A stretch of 64,000 nucleotides of DNA from Candidatus Electronema sp. (GCA_026645415.1 JAPEVH010000011.1:35066-99065), one strand, 5' to 3'. Shown: positions 1 to 17,296, counted from the stretch's first letter. Numbers and translations are program-made. Notes: generated from the letters alone by a model not told the origin.

Positions 1-1
1 C

Positions 2-1033
2 AAGGTGGAGGAATGCGGCTCTGGCGTGAAGGTGACTGCCGAAGACACTCTGCTTGGTGAGAATGTGGAGCTGGAAGTGGATATGGCGGTACTGGCCGCA
101 GGCATGGTGCCAACCACTGTAGACGCGCCGACTGTTAATCTCGCCTATCGTCAAGGCCCTGCTTTCTTGGATTTGGATCTGTTTGATGGCTATGCAGATT
201 CGCACTTCATCTGTTTCCCTTACGAAACCCGTCGTACAGGTGTTTACACCTGCGGTGGTGTACGTAAGGCAGAAACAATGGAGGAGACCATCGACGACGC
301 AACCGGTGCAGCTCTGAAAGCGATTCAATGTCTTGAGTCTGCTGACCGGGGTGTATCTGTTCATCCGCGTTCTGGAGATAAAACCTATCCTGATTTCTTC
401 TTCCAGCGCTGCACCCAGTGTAAACGTTGCACTGAGGAATGTCCTTTCGGTGCCTTAGATGACGATGCCAAAGGCACTCCATTGCCTAATCCGACTCGCT
501 GCCGCCGTTGTGGTACTTGTATGGGAGCCTGCCCTGAGCGGATCATTGGTTTTGCCGATTACAATGTTGACATGATCGGTTCCATGGTTAAGGCTATTGA
601 GGTACCGGATGATGACGAGGATAAACTGCGCATTGCAGTTTTTGTCTGCGAGAATGATGCCTATCCAGCACTTGACATGGCAGGAATGCGGCGTAATAAA
701 CTGAACACACTGGTGCGCTTCATTCCAGTACGCTGCCTTGGTTCAGTAAACATGGTCTGGATCAAGGACGCAATGTCTTCTGGTATGGACGGCGTACTGC
801 TGCTTGGCTGCCGCTATGGCGACAACTATCAGTGCCACTTTGTCAAAGGTTCAGAGATTGCCAATAAGCGTATGGACAACATTGGTGAAACACTTGGTAC
901 TTTGGGACTGGAACCAGAGCGCTGTGCTGTCCGCCAGATCGCTATCTCTGACTATGATAAGATTCCTAGCATCCTCGACGAATTTGTCGAATCTATTGTT
1001 GAGATGGGGCCGAATCCCTTCAAGGGCTTCTGA
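2..1033 (+). CDS. qmoB: QmoB, quinone-interacting membrane-bound oxidoreductase subunit B (5' truncated)
   Basis: This is the C-terminal part of an HdrA-like iron-sulfur flavoprotein; the frame is already open at the window edge. Two ferredoxin-type [4Fe-4S] motifs are visible near the middle (CTQCKRCTEECP and CRRCGTCMGACP), preceded by the end of the FAD-binding fold (AVLAAGM, then VYTCGG) and followed by an MvhD-like delta domain (VFVCEND...RCLGSV...LLLGCRYGDNYQC). Known role: QmoABC passes electrons between the menaquinone pool and APS reductase in dissimilatory sulfate reduction or sulfide oxidation. qmoC follows 119 nt downstream, and qmoA would lie upstream outside the window. About half of the usual length is visible. 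The family call is secure from the motif order plus adjacent qmoC. Confidence 0.93.
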   Translation, partial: KVEECGSGVKVTAEDTLLGENVELEVDMAVLAAGMVPTTVDAPTVNLAYRQGPAFLDLDLFDGYADSHFICFPYETRRTGVYTCGGVRKAETMEETIDDATGAALKAIQCLESADRGVSVHPRSGDKTYPDFFFQRCTQCKRCTEECPFGALDDDAKGTPLPNPTRCRRCGTCMGACPERIIGFADYNVDMIGSMVKAIEVPDDDEDKLRIAVFVCENDAYPALDMAGMRRNKLNTLVRFIPVRCLGSVNMVWIKDAMSSGMDGVLLLGCRYGDNYQCHFVKGSEIANKRMDNIGETLGTLGLEPERCAVRQIAISDYDKIPSILDEFVESIVEMGPNPFKGF

Positions 1034-1060
1034 TATCTTTCTGCTCACCATCTGATGTCG

Positions 1061-1100
1061 CTACCGGAGCAAAAAATTGTCTCCGGTAGTGGTGTTTTTT
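1061..1100 (+). terminator. Intrinsic-terminator-like hairpin between qmoB and qmoC
   Basis: CTACCGGAG (1061-1069) pairs perfectly with CTCCGGTAG (1081-1089) around an 11-nt loop, and a run of six T follows at 1095-1100. It lies inside the qmoB-qmoC gap and no clear promoter follows it, so I infer partial termination or mRNA stabilisation that sets the subunit ratio. Confidence 0.65.
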
Positions 1101-1152
1101 GGAAAATATGCAGCGGTCAGACAGGAGAAAATAATTAGGATAGGAGAATGAA

Positions 1153-2367
1153 ATGTCTGTGAATGTGCAACCGGATATTGATTTTATCAAAGATATGAAG
1201 GAAGCTGGCGGTGATACGCTGAAAAAATGCTTCCAGTGTGCCACCTGTTCAGTGGTCTGCCCGCTGTCAAGCGATGAGAATCCTTTTCCTCGGCGACAGA
1301 TGATTCTTGCTCAATGGGGTTTAAAGGATAAACTGCTGGGCGATCCCAATGTGCTGCTCTGCCATCAGTGCGGCGACTGTACTGCCTACTGTCCGCGTGG
1401 AGCCAAGCCAGGCGATGTCATGGGCGCAATTCGGGCTTATGCCTACAAGCATTACGGTTGGCCTTCATGGCTGGCCAAGTTAGCAAGCCGTGGCCAAAAT
1501 TTGCCGATTCTTGTTGGTATTCCGGCCCTGATCATTTTTATCATGTATCTGATCTCAGGTTCGCATGTCCCGGCATCAGAGGATTTTATTCAATTTGGTT
1601 ATGGTCATTTTTTTGGTCACTGGGATTGGAAGGCGATTCCTAAGACGACCTTCTTTATTGATTTTTTCATGATTCCAACTGCTGCGTTGTCTCTCTATGC
1701 TGCTTTTAGAGGAGTGACTTCCATGTGGAAGAGAATGGCTGAAAACGCTGGGGTAGGCAAGGCTCTGTATCAACCTTCTCCACTGCAGTTTGTTAAGGAG
1801 TTTTTTTGGCCATCAGTGTTAGAAATCGTCCGTCATGATCGTTTCAAAAAATGTGAAACAAATAAAGATCGGGTACAGGGCCATCAGCCTTTGATGTGGG
1901 CCTTTATCGCCTTGTTGTTTGTGACAAGTTACTCTTTCTTTGCCCAAGATATACTAGGACAGTTTTTCCCTTCGCTGCATGGACCAATGTCTATGTGGAA
2001 TCCGGTTAAGATTATCGCTAACGTAGCCGCAATTGCTTTAATCACCGGAGCTGCTATTCTGTGGGGTAACCGTAATCAGATGGAAGAGCAGGGCCGAGCC
2101 AGTAATACCTTTTATGACTGGTTCCTGATCTGGATGATTATGTCTGTGGGTGTGACTGGCTTTGGTGCAGAGTTGCTGCGTCTGATCAATATTCCTTCAC
2201 TGGGATATTTGGCTTATTATCTGCATTTAGTTTCAGTCATGATGCTGTTTCTCTATATGCCTTACACTAAATTTGCGCACTTAGTGTACAGAACTTTTGC
2301 CATGACTTTTGCACGGTATCGTGAATCTGCCTATGTCAAAAGCCCCTTGAACGGTAGCGAGAAATAA
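1153..2367 (+). CDS. qmoC: QmoC, membrane subunit of the Qmo complex
   Basis: A 404-aa fusion of an HdrC-like iron-sulfur head and an HdrE-like cytochrome b membrane domain. The N-terminal 100 residues carry two [4Fe-4S] motifs (CFQCATCSVVCP and CHQCGDCTAYCP). The remainder has about six hydrophobic helices with histidines suited to haem or quinone binding (around residues 115-135, 165-185, 240-265, 285-305, 320-340 and 350-380). Known role: it anchors QmoAB and exchanges electrons with menaquinone in the inner membrane. The start follows TAGGAGAATGAA. It is the last gene before a terminator and the tRNA/tuf unit. Confidence 0.94.
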   Translation: MSVNVQPDIDFIKDMKEAGGDTLKKCFQCATCSVVCPLSSDENPFPRRQMILAQWGLKDKLLGDPNVLLCHQCGDCTAYCPRGAKPGDVMGAIRAYAYKHYGWPSWLAKLASRGQNLPILVGIPALIIFIMYLISGSHVPASEDFIQFGYGHFFGHWDWKAIPKTTFFIDFFMIPTAALSLYAAFRGVTSMWKRMAENAGVGKALYQPSPLQFVKEFFWPSVLEIVRHDRFKKCETNKDRVQGHQPLMWAFIALLFVTSYSFFAQDILGQFFPSLHGPMSMWNPVKIIANVAAIALITGAAILWGNRNQMEEQGRASNTFYDWFLIWMIMSVGVTGFGAELLRLINIPSLGYLAYYLHLVSVMMLFLYMPYTKFAHLVYRTFAMTFARYRESAYVKSPLNGSEK

Positions 2368-2387
2368 GTCCTTGTTTTTGTACTGTT

Positions 2388-2419
2388 ACGCAAGTCAGGC
2401 TATTCTGGCTTGCGTTTTT
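2388..2419 (+). terminator. Intrinsic terminator of the qmo operon
   Basis: ACGCAAGTCAG (2388-2398) pairs with CTGGCTTGCGT (2405-2415), an 11-bp stem with one G.U pair and a 6-nt loop, running into TTTTT. It separates qmoC from the promoter of the tRNA/tuf unit. Confidence 0.8.
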
Positions 2420-2444
2420 CAGTAGCCTTTTCTTGAAAAAGAGC

Positions 2445-2472
2445 TTGACATTTGTACTTTTGTCGGTATAAT
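2445..2472 (+). promoter_or_regulatory. Consensus sigma-70 promoter of the tRNA-tuf unit
   Basis: A perfect -35 TTGACA (2445-2450) and a perfect -10 TATAAT (2467-2472) are 16 bp apart. The -10 lies 13 bp before tRNA-Thr. This suits a very strong stable-RNA promoter that could also serve tuf. Confidence 0.85.
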
Positions 2473-2485
2473 ATAGGTGCTGTAT

Positions 2486-2561
2486 GCTGGCGTAGCTCAA
2501 TTGGCAGAGCACCTGATTTGTAATCAGGGGGTTGCGGGTTCAAGTCCCATCGCCAGCTCCA
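2486..2561 (+). tRNA. tRNA-Thr (anticodon TGT)
   Basis: A 76-nt cloverleaf with acceptor GCTGGCG/CGCCAGC, anticodon loop TTTGTAA, T-loop GGTTCAAGTCC and an encoded CCA end. It is the first of four tRNAs upstream of tuf, an arrangement also known from E. coli tufB. Confidence 0.96.
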
Positions 2562-2619
2562 TCAGAGTGTGGCGGAGAGAAGCTGACAAGTTCGGCTGCT
2601 GTCCGCTGAATTCTGGAGC

Positions 2620-2705
2620 GGAGGGGTTCCCGAGTGGCCAAAGGGATCAGACTGTAAATCTGCCGGCTTATGCCTTCGGAGGTTCGAATCCTCCCCCCTC
2701 CACCA
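2620..2705 (+). tRNA. tRNA-Tyr (anticodon GTA)
   Basis: An 86-nt class II tRNA with acceptor GGAGGGG/CCCCTCC, anticodon loop CTGTAAA, a long variable arm (CCGGCTTATGCCTTC region) and an encoded CCA. Confidence 0.95.
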
Positions 2706-2766
2706 AAATATACGGACCCTGCGTTCTCGCCGGAGGCGGGTTGTCCGATTTTTATTGAGCAGCGCG

Positions 2767-2841
2767 GCGGGAATAGCTCAATGGTAGAGCATCAGCCTTC
2801 CAAGCTGAGGGTTGCGGGTTCGAGTCTCGTTTCCCGCTCCA
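2767..2841 (+). tRNA. tRNA-Gly (anticodon TCC)
   Basis: A 75-nt cloverleaf with acceptor GCGGGAA/TTCCCGC, anticodon loop CTTCCAA, T-loop GGTTCGAGTC and an encoded CCA. Confidence 0.96.
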
Positions 2842-2889
2842 AGATACATCCTTCGTGTCTTGTCGCGAAGAAGCTGCTTTTATTTGTAG

Positions 2890-2964
2890 GCCCACGTAAC
2901 TCAGTGGTAGAGTACCTCCTTGGTAAGGAGGAAGTCACCGGTTCAAGCCCGGTCGTGGGCTCCA
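2890..2964 (+). tRNA. tRNA-Thr (anticodon GGT)
   Basis: A 75-nt cloverleaf with acceptor GCCCACG/CGTGGGC, anticodon stem CCTCC/GGAGG with loop TTGGTAA, and an encoded CCA. It lies 77 nt before tuf. Together with the TGT isoacceptor it covers most threonine codons. Confidence 0.96.
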
Positions 2965-3041
2965 TCATGAGAGTCAAGTGGTTGTTGGACAGCAAGGCAA
3001 TCGGCTGGCGAGATCGTTTTTTTGTCTGAGGAGACAGAGTA

Positions 3042-4232
3042 ATGGCGAAAGAGAAATTTGAGAGGACTAAACCTCATGTGAATGTCGGTACCATCGGTCA
3101 TGTCGATCATGGTAAAACCACGCTGACTGCAGCGATCACTCGCGTGTTGGCAACAAAAGGGCAGGCTGAGTTCGTAGATTTCAGTCAGATCGACAAGGCT
3201 CCTGAGGAAAAAGAGCGCGGCATTACTATCGCCACCGCCCATGTTGAGTATCAGACTGAGAAGCGGCATTATGCGCATGTTGACTGCCCAGGTCATGCTG
3301 ACTACATTAAAAACATGATCACAGGCGCAGCCCAGATGGACGGCGCAATTCTGGTAGTTGCTGCAACCGATGGTGCCATGCCTCAGACTCGTGAGCATAT
3401 CTTGCTTGCTCGTCAGGTAGGTGTACCAGCGATTGTTGTTTTCCTGAATAAGTGCGATCAGGCTGAAGACGAAGAGCTGCTTGAGCTGGTAGAAATGGAG
3501 CTGCGGGAATTACTGAGTATCTACAACTTCCCCGGTGATGACACTCCTGTTATCAAAGGCTCTGCTCTGTTGGCGTTAGAGAATCCTGAAGACGAAGGCA
3601 AGGCTAAGTGTATCTGGGAACTGATGGACGCAGTTGATTCTTGGATACCACAGCCAGAACGTGATATCGACAAACCTTTCCTGATGCCAGTTGAGGACGT
3701 GTTCTCAATTTCTGGTCGCGGTACTGTAGCTACAGGCAGGATTGAGAGAGGTATTATAAAAGTAGGTGATGAGATTGAGATTGTTGGCCTTCGCCCGACT
3801 CAAAAAACTACCATCACTGGTGTGGAAATGTTCCGTAAGTTGTTGGACGAAGGGCAGGCGGGCGACAATGTTGGTGCGCTGTTGCGTGGTACCAAACGAG
3901 AGGATATTGTACGTGGCCAAGTTTTAGCCAAGCCGGGCAGCATTACTCCACATAAAAAGTTTAAGGCAGAAGCCTATATTCTGACAAAAGAAGAGGGTGG
4001 TCGTCATACTCCATTCTTTAATGGTTACAGGCCACAGTTTTACTTCAGAACTACTGACGTAACAGGCATTTGTACCTTGGCAGAAGGTGTAGAGATGGTT
4101 ATGCCAGGAGATAACATCAGCGTTACCGGTGAATTGATTACACCGATCGCTATGGAGAAAGGTCTCCGCTTCGCTATCCGTGAAGGTGGCCGGACAGTTG
4201 GTGCCGGCACCATTACTGAGATTGTTGAGTGA
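3042..4232 (+). CDS. tuf: Elongation factor Tu
   Basis: A 396-aa translational GTPase that delivers aminoacyl-tRNA to the ribosome. The G-motifs are visible: GHVDHGKTT near residue 19, DCPGHADY near 81 and NKCD near 136; domains 2 and 3 follow, ending in the typical VGAGTITEI. The start lies behind GAGGAG. The gene sits with the tRNA cluster and rpmG rather than after fusA, and this is the only tuf copy in the window. Cytoplasmic and highly expressed. Confidence 0.98.
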   Translation: MAKEKFERTKPHVNVGTIGHVDHGKTTLTAAITRVLATKGQAEFVDFSQIDKAPEEKERGITIATAHVEYQTEKRHYAHVDCPGHADYIKNMITGAAQMDGAILVVAATDGAMPQTREHILLARQVGVPAIVVFLNKCDQAEDEELLELVEMELRELLSIYNFPGDDTPVIKGSALLALENPEDEGKAKCIWELMDAVDSWIPQPERDIDKPFLMPVEDVFSISGRGTVATGRIERGIIKVGDEIEIVGLRPTQKTTITGVEMFRKLLDEGQAGDNVGALLRGTKREDIVRGQVLAKPGSITPHKKFKAEAYILTKEEGGRHTPFFNGYRPQFYFRTTDVTGICTLAEGVEMVMPGDNISVTGELITPIAMEKGLRFAIREGGRTVGAGTITEIVE

Positions 4233-4235
4233 TAT

Positions 4236-4319
4236 CGGTAATGCGAGTTAATTAAGACTCGCGTTGCCGGTCAAGACGAATTATGCAGGCTGCCGCCGGG
4301 CTAATGCGCACGGCGGCAG
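4236..4319 (+). other. Two stacked hairpins between tuf and rpmG
   Basis: The first hairpin (4236-4248 with 4257-4269) is a 13-bp stem with two G.U pairs. The second has perfect arms CTGCCGCCG (4290-4298) and CGGCGGCAG (4311-4319). Neither is followed by a strong T-run. They could be a weak terminator, an RNase processing site or an mRNA stabiliser allowing much higher tuf than rpmG output. Confidence 0.5.
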
Positions 4320-4351
4320 TTCTTGCTCTGTTTCAATTTAAGGTCTTTCTC

Positions 4352-4501
4352 ATGAGAGATATTATCACTCTTGCCTGCAAAGATTGTAAGCAGCGCAATT
4401 ACACTACGACTAAAAATAAACGTACAGTTCCACACAAGTTGGAGCTGAAGAAGTATTGCCGTTTTTGTAAAACGCATACTTTGCATAAGGAAACAAAATA
4501 A
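4352..4501 (+). CDS. rpmG: 50S ribosomal protein L33
   Basis: A 49-aa basic protein with two CxxC zinc-ribbon pairs (CKDC and CRFC), that is, the zinc-binding form of L33. The longer open frame starting at 4283 was rejected because family length and the conserved MRDIITLAC start point to 4352. It sits between tuf and tRNA-Trp/secE, the common deltaproteobacterial order. Confidence 0.94.
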   Translation: MRDIITLACKDCKQRNYTTTKNKRTVPHKLELKKYCRFCKTHTLHKETK

Positions 4502-4553
4502 AGAGCGGTTGCTCTAAGCCACCGTGCTGTCGATTGATTCAGATGAACAGTGC

Positions 4554-4629
4554 AGGTCAGTAGCTCTAATGGTAGAGCATCGGACTCCAAATCCGAGGGC
4601 TGGGGGTTCGAATCCCTCCTGGCCTGCCA
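4554..4629 (+). tRNA. tRNA-Trp (anticodon CCA)
   Basis: A 76-nt cloverleaf with acceptor AGGTCAG/CTGGCCT (one T.G pair), anticodon loop CTCCAAA, T-loop GGTTCGAATCC and an encoded CCA. It ends 20 nt before secE and is probably cotranscribed with it. Confidence 0.95.
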
Positions 4630-4649
4630 TCTTGTAATATTGTGCAGCG

Positions 4650-4904
4650 ATGACAGAAAAAAAGAAAAAAAACAGCAGAGAAGGGCAAGAAAACGAGAGT
4701 TCTATGATTTCGCCATATTCTCCAGCTGGTATCCGGCAGTTTTACTTAGAAGTTGCTGCTGAATTTAAAAAAATTGTCTGGCCTGACCGTAAAGTGACAT
4801 TAGGTTTGTCTGGATTTGTCATTCTCCTCACAGTGCTCCTGTCAATTTATCTCGGAACTATAGATTTTATTCTGGGTAGGCTGGTCGGCTTGGTACTGCA
4901 ATAG
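4650..4904 (+). CDS. secE: Preprotein translocase subunit SecE
   Basis: An 84-aa single-span SecE. It has a long Lys-rich cytoplasmic N-terminus, the conserved amphipathic segment FYLEVAAEFKKIVWPDRK and one transmembrane helix (about residues 52-72). It partners SecY (29004-30314) in the SecYEG channel. No strong Shine-Dalgarno precedes the ATG, which may be reached from the tRNA-Trp transcript. Confidence 0.95.
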   Translation: MTEKKKKNSREGQENESSMISPYSPAGIRQFYLEVAAEFKKIVWPDRKVTLGLSGFVILLTVLLSIYLGTIDFILGRLVGLVLQ

Positions 4905-4916
4905 GGTAATCGTGTT

Positions 4917-5480
4917 ATGGCCAAAAGATGGTATATAGTTCACACACATACCGGGTTTGAAGCGAAAGTAAAGGCAACGCTTGAGGAAAGTATCCGGCAG
5001 GCTGGACAAGAAGATATGTTCGGCGACATCTTGGTGCCCACAGAGCAGGTGATCGAAATGGTCAAGGGTGAGCGGAAAACTTCTGAACGAAAGTTTTTTC
5101 CAAGCTATCTGCTGGTGAACATGGAGATGAATGAGCGTACGTGGCACACTGTTGTTGAGACTAATCGTGTTACTGGCTTTGTTGGTATCAATCCTAGTCA
5201 AGCCCTTGCGAATCAAGAGATTTACAAGCTGATTCCAGCTCTGACTGATCAAGAAGCAGCAAAGATTATTCGCCGGATAGAGGAAGGTTCTGCAAAACCT
5301 ATACCCAAAGTTATCTTCGAAGTAGGAGATGTGGTGCGGGTTACTGAAGGGCCTTTTGCTAATTTTGAAGGCACGGTAGATGAAGTATTCCCTGACAAGG
5401 GACGGGTTCGTGTGATGGTGTCCATCTTCGGACGTTCAACACCTGTCGAGCTGGAATACATGCAGGTGAGCAACAATTAG
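4917..5480 (+). CDS. nusG: Transcription termination/antitermination protein NusG
   Basis: A 187-aa protein. The NGN domain starts [21 protein letters not shown] and reaches [11 protein letters not shown]-terminal KOW domain ([19 protein letters not shown]...[12 protein letters not shown]) binds Rho or S10. It begins 12 nt after secE, the universal secE-nusG pair, followed by L11. Confidence 0.97.
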   Translation: MAKRWYIVHTHTGFEAKVKATLEESIRQAGQEDMFGDILVPTEQVIEMVKGERKTSERKFFPSYLLVNMEMNERTWHTVVETNRVTGFVGINPSQALANQEIYKLIPALTDQEAAKIIRRIEEGSAKPIPKVIFEVGDVVRVTEGPFANFEGTVDEVFPDKGRVRVMVSIFGRSTPVELEYMQVSNN

Positions 5481-5506
5481 AGATTCCGCCCATAGGGGAA
5501 TGACTC

Positions 5507-5929
5507 ATGAAGAAAATACAAGCATATATCAAACTCCAGATTCCTGCGGGTAAAGCAAACCCATCTCCGCCTATTGGCCCAGCTCTTGGTCAGCAGGGCG
5601 TGAATATCATGGAGTTCTGTAAGGCATTTAATGCCAAGACCCAAGCTGATGGAGATACGGTTATTCCTGTAGTCATTACTGTTTACAGTGACCGTTCTTT
5701 CACCTTTATTACCAAAACCCCGCCCGCATCGGTGTTGTTGCTCAAGGCGGCTGGTCTTCAGAAAGGCTCCAGCAATCCTAAAAAAGATCGTGTCGCAGAA
5801 TTGACCAATGCGCAGATCAAAGAGATCGCTGAGAAGAAGATGCCAGATCTTAATGCCTATGATGTTGATCAAGCCATGAAGATCATTAGAGGAACAGCTC
5901 GGAGTTGTGGTATTACCATCATCAGCTAA
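5507..5929 (+). CDS. rplK: 50S ribosomal protein L11
   Basis: A 140-aa protein of the GTPase-associated centre. The start [20 protein letters not shown] and [21 protein letters not shown] are diagnostic, and the C-terminal RNA-binding domain ends [10 protein letters not shown]. It follows nusG by 26 nt and precedes L1. Confidence 0.97.
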   Translation: MKKIQAYIKLQIPAGKANPSPPIGPALGQQGVNIMEFCKAFNAKTQADGDTVIPVVITVYSDRSFTFITKTPPASVLLLKAAGLQKGSSNPKKDRVAELTNAQIKEIAEKKMPDLNAYDVDQAMKIIRGTARSCGITIIS

Positions 5930-6018
5930 GTTGCCGTTATAGTTTAGCTGGATTTTTTTAATTCGTCCGTACCTGTCCTAGTGACCGCAGGAGCAGGGAG
6001 AACTGATGAGGTTTAATT

Positions 6019-6726
6019 ATGCCTAAACACGGAAAGCAATATCGGCAGGCAGCAGAAGCCATTGATCGCAACAAACTCTATGAGTTGCAAGAGGCTGTCG
6101 AACTGCTCCTGAAAAATAGCTGCGCAAAATTTGACGAATCCATTGAGATCGCTGCACGGCTAGGGGTTGACCCTCGTCATGCTGACCAGATGGTACGTTC
6201 CTCTGTAATCTTGCCCCATGGTATTGGTAAAGAGGTTCGGGTTTTAGTTTTCGCCAAAGGTGAGAAAGAAGCCGAGGCACTGGCTGCTGGCGCAGATTAT
6301 GCTGGGTCAGACGAGATCGTTAAAAAGATCCAAGAAGGTTGGTTAGATTTTGACAAGACTATTGCCACGCCAGATATGATGGGTGAGGTTGGTAAGATAG
6401 GTCGTATTCTTGGTCCTCGCAACTTGATGCCGAATGCTAAACTCGGTACAGTTACTTTTGATGTGGCGCGCGTTGTTGCTGAAACCAAAAAAGGTAAGGT
6501 AGATTTTAAGGCTGATAAAGCCGGTGTTGTTCATGCCTTAGTTGGGAAACGTTCTTTTAGTGCTGACAAGTTGTCTGAGAACATTGTTTCTTTAATTGAT
6601 AAACTGATTCAGCTCAAGCCATCCACTAGTAAGGGAATCTATTTGCGGGCGATTTCTCTGGCCAGCACTATGGGGCCTGGGGTAAAGGTGGATCCGATAC
6701 ATGTCCGCTCTCTGATTAAGAGCTGA
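6019..6726 (+). CDS. rplA: 50S ribosomal protein L1
   Basis: A 235-aa L1-stalk protein. Signature segments include [14 protein letters not shown] at the start, PHGIGK...[13 protein letters not shown] and [12 protein letters not shown]. It is paired with L11 as the first half of the rplKAJL group, and L1 usually represses its own operon in this family. Confidence 0.97.
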   Translation: MPKHGKQYRQAAEAIDRNKLYELQEAVELLLKNSCAKFDESIEIAARLGVDPRHADQMVRSSVILPHGIGKEVRVLVFAKGEKEAEALAAGADYAGSDEIVKKIQEGWLDFDKTIATPDMMGEVGKIGRILGPRNLMPNAKLGTVTFDVARVVAETKKGKVDFKADKAGVVHALVGKRSFSADKLSENIVSLIDKLIQLKPSTSKGIYLRAISLASTMGPGVKVDPIHVRSLIKS

Positions 6727-6965
6727 GGCAGATCAGAGCCGTTTTTTCAACGGCATTCTTTTTCGCAGCAATATTTGTTTCTACCCTATATAAACCTTGG
6801 GAAGGTCAGAGACAGCAGGTACGTTATGTTTAATAACCGTAAGGTTACCCGCCGAGACCAGCCAAATGAGTTTGCTCATCTGTTATTTCAGTTGAGTGGC
6901 TGTATGTTCGTGTTTCTTTTCCTGTTGTCCTGTGACTACCCCGTTTTTTCAAGGAGGTGTGCCTG
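6727..6965 (+). promoter_or_regulatory. L10 leader (rplJL autoregulatory RNA)
   Basis: A 239-nt untranslated stretch between rplA and rplJ. It contains CAGAGACAGCAGGTACG near 6810-6826 and CCCGCCGAGACCAGCC near 6848-6863, which resemble the two halves of the L10(L12)4-binding internal loop of the L10 leader RNA. AAGGAGG follows directly before rplJ. By analogy the L10-L12 complex binds here to repress rplJL. The call rests on by-eye resemblance plus location; a covariance-model search would settle it. Confidence 0.7.
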
Positions 6966-7493
6966 TTGAATCGTGAAAATAAAGAGCTAAAGGTCAATGA
7001 ACTTAAAGATACCTTTAGTCGGGCTAAATTTGCGGCGGTAGCAGATTATCAGGGCCTAAAAGTCTCGGAGTTGGAGAAGTTGAGAATCAGTTTGCGTGGA
7101 CAAAACGCACAGATTCAAATAGCTAAGAATACTCTGCTCCGACTTGCTGTCAAAGACACCAGTTACGAAGGACTGGAGCCTTATTTTACCGGCAGCACAG
7201 TAGTAGCCTTTGGGTTCGAGGAGCCGGTTGGCCCAGCCAAAGTACTAACAGAGTTTAACAAAGATCTGGATAAATTACAGCTTCGTTCAGCAATGTTTGA
7301 AGGTGCTGTGCTAAATTCAGAGGAACTTGTTGCGCTGTCTAAGTTGCCTTCTAAAGAAGAGCTGCTTGGACAACTCTGTGGTGTATTGGCTGCGGTACCG
7401 ACCAAGCTGGTACGGACGTTCAATGCCGCACCAAGCAATCTTGTTTATGCTCTACAGGCTATTAAAGAGCAGAAAGAACAGCAGGAAAATTAA
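6966..7493 (+). CDS. rplJ: 50S ribosomal protein L10
   Basis: A 175-aa stalk-base protein. Its start is decided by the ribosome binding site: AAGGAGG at 6951-6957 overlaps an in-frame GTG (6957) that therefore cannot be used, and leaves 8 nt to TTG at 6966. The body begins NRENKELKVNELKDTFSRAK and the C-terminal helix carries the L7/L12 binding sites. It lies downstream of the L10 leader and 33 nt before rplL. Confidence 0.94.
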   Translation: MNRENKELKVNELKDTFSRAKFAAVADYQGLKVSELEKLRISLRGQNAQIQIAKNTLLRLAVKDTSYEGLEPYFTGSTVVAFGFEEPVGPAKVLTEFNKDLDKLQLRSAMFEGAVLNSEELVALSKLPSKEELLGQLCGVLAAVPTKLVRTFNAAPSNLVYALQAIKEQKEQQEN

Positions 7494-7526
7494 CCCTACG
7501 ATATATTACATCAGGAGGAAGGAAAG

Positions 7527-7901
7527 ATGTCCGAAGTTATTGAGCAGGTCGTTGATATTGTTTCGAAAATGACCTTGTTGCAGGTTGCTGAATTGGTTAA
7601 AGCTCTGGAAGATACGTTTGGTGTGTCTGCAGCAGCTCCTGTAGCTGTAGCCGCTGCTGCTGCTCCGGGTGCCGCTGCTGTAGAGGAAAAAACCGAGTTT
7701 GATGTGGTTTTGACCTCTGCTGGTGACCAAAAGATTAAAGTAATTAAAGTAGTACGTGAGATCACTGGTCTTGGCCTGAAAGAGGCTAAAGATGCTGTAG
7801 AAGGTGCACCGACAAATCTCAAAGAAGGTGTTTCCAAAGATGATGCCGCAGAGATCAAAAAGAAGATCGAAGAAGCCGGAGGCTCTGTGGAAATCAAGTA
7901 G
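7527..7901 (+). CDS. rplL: 50S ribosomal protein L7/L12
   Basis: A 124-aa stalk protein. It has an N-terminal dimerisation domain, an Ala-rich hinge (about residues 34-52) and a C-terminal factor-binding domain with [21 protein letters not shown] strong AGGAGGAAGG site matches its need to be made at several copies per ribosome. Confidence 0.97.
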   Translation: MSEVIEQVVDIVSKMTLLQVAELVKALEDTFGVSAAAPVAVAAAAAPGAAAVEEKTEFDVVLTSAGDQKIKVIKVVREITGLGLKEAKDAVEGAPTNLKEGVSKDDAAEIKKKIEEAGGSVEIK

Positions 7902-7968
7902 TTTTGCTTTTCCGCTGTCCGCCTTGGGACGCTTATTTTTCAAGGAAGACTGTAGAAAACAAAAACAG

Positions 7969-8013
7969 GTAACGCTATAGAGGGGTAACTCTCGTAGCGT
8001 TACTGCGTTTTTT
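7969..8013 (+). terminator. Attenuator between rplL and rpoB
   Basis: GTAACGCTA (7969-7977) pairs perfectly with TAGCGTTAC (7995-8003). An inner AGAG/CTCT stem extends it, and six T follow at 8008-8013. It sits in the 205-nt gap before rpoB, the same place as the partial terminator known in E. coli that lowers rpoBC relative to rplJL. Confidence 0.75.
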
Positions 8014-8106
8014 GTGGACAGGATGAAAAGCATTTTTTTCAGTTTGAGAAAAAAGCAACAATTAGATTAGCCAAGCTGATTTCTGCAGACAGATCACGAG
8101 GGAAAC

Positions 8107-12198
<4,092 letters not shown>

Positions 12199-12262
12199 GC
12201 GGCAGGTGGAAGGGAAGCCGTATTGGCCTGTCTGCATATTTTAATAAGAGAGGATAAGCTTC

Positions 12263-16324
<4,062 letters not shown>

Positions 16325-16343
16325 TAAACTGTATATTTTTTGT

Positions 16344-16372
16344 TTGACATGTATTGTATTGTGTGATACAAT
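16344..16372 (+). promoter_or_regulatory. Promoter of the str operon
   Basis: -35 TTGACA (16344-16349), a 17-bp spacer and -10 TACAAT (16367-16372) lie 20 bp after rpoC and 60 bp before rpsL. Near-consensus, so the str/S10/spc genes need not depend on rpoBC transcription. Confidence 0.8.
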
Positions 16373-16432
16373 CTAACTCTCGCGTCTGCCCAAGGCGTGA
16401 ATGCCGTTTTATATTTGCAAGGGAAAAAGTGT

Positions 16433-16804
16433 ATGCCAACGATTAACCAGCTGGTCAGAAAAAAAAGGGAAAAGCAGGCCAAGCGTTCTAATACCCCGGC
16501 CATGCAGGGTTGTCCTCAAAAACGCGGAGTCTGCGTGAGAGTTTATACTACTACGCCGAAAAAGCCGAACTCGGCTTTACGCAAGGTTGCTAGAGTGCGA
16601 CTTGCTAATGGTATAGAAGTGACATCCTATATTCCAGGAGTTGGACACAATCTCCAAGAGCATTCAGTAGTGCTGATCCGAGGAGGCCGTGTTAAAGATC
16701 TGCCTGGTGTACGTTATCATATTATCCGCGGCACTCTTGACACGCTGGGAGTTAATGATCGGCGGCAAGGGCGTTCTAAATACGGCGCAAAACGGCCTAA
16801 ATAA
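16433..16804 (+). CDS. rpsL: 30S ribosomal protein S12
   Basis: A 123-aa decoding-centre protein ([12 protein letters not shown]...). The streptomycin-relevant [13 protein letters not shown] and [10 protein letters not shown] loops look wild type. The open frame extends upstream to 16397, but ATG at 16433 gives the family N-terminus and follows AAGGGAA. First gene of the str operon. Confidence 0.97.
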   Translation: MPTINQLVRKKREKQAKRSNTPAMQGCPQKRGVCVRVYTTTPKKPNSALRKVARVRLANGIEVTSYIPGVGHNLQEHSVVLIRGGRVKDLPGVRYHIIRGTLDTLGVNDRRQGRSKYGAKRPK

Positions 16805-16822
16805 TTGCCTGAGTGATGTAAG

Positions 16823-17296
16823 ATGCCGAGAAAAAAAGTACAGACAAAGCGTTTTGTAGAGGCTGATCCAAAATATAATTCTATTTTGGTAGCTCGTTTC
16901 ACCAACGGTCTGATGAAAGATGGGAAAAAATCCCTTGCACGCCGTATGTTCTATGAGGCAATGGAACGGGTGAATGAAAAAGTGTCGGATGAAGAGCCAA
17001 TGACTGTTTTTGAAACAGCTATGGAAAATGTCCGTCCTAAAGTCGAGGTGAAGAGCCGCCGTGTAGGTGGTGCAACCTATCAGGTGCCAATTGAAGTCCG
17101 GCCTGAACGACGTAATGCTTTGGCTATTCGCTGGATTATTAGTTTTGCCCAAAAGCGTTCTGGTCAGTCCATGTCAGAGAAGCTGGCGGCTGAAATTTTA
17201 GATGCCTACGGCAATCGAGGTGCATCCGTTAAAAAACGGGATGATACCCACAAGATGGCTGAAGCAAATAAGGCTTTTGCACACTATCGCTGGTAA
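16823..17296 (+). CDS. rpsG: 30S ribosomal protein S7
   Basis: A 157-aa 16S head-assembly protein. [19 protein letters not shown] opens it, [23 protein letters not shown] is the core motif and it ends [12 protein letters not shown]. In E. coli S7 represses the str operon. It sits 18 nt after rpsL. Confidence 0.97.
   Translation: MPRKKVQTKRFVEADPKYNSILVARFTNGLMKDGKKSLARRMFYEAMERVNEKVSDEEPMTVFETAMENVRPKVEVKSRRVGGATYQVPIEVRPERRNALAIRWIISFAQKRSGQSMSEKLAAEILDAYGNRGASVKKRDDTHKMAEANKAFAHYRW

Noticed and set aside
2477..3029. Open frames across the tRNA cluster
   Set aside because: They are translations of tRNA genes and their spacers.
4283..4351. N-terminal extension of L33
   Set aside because: Covers a strong hairpin, and the family start at 4352 fits length and conservation.
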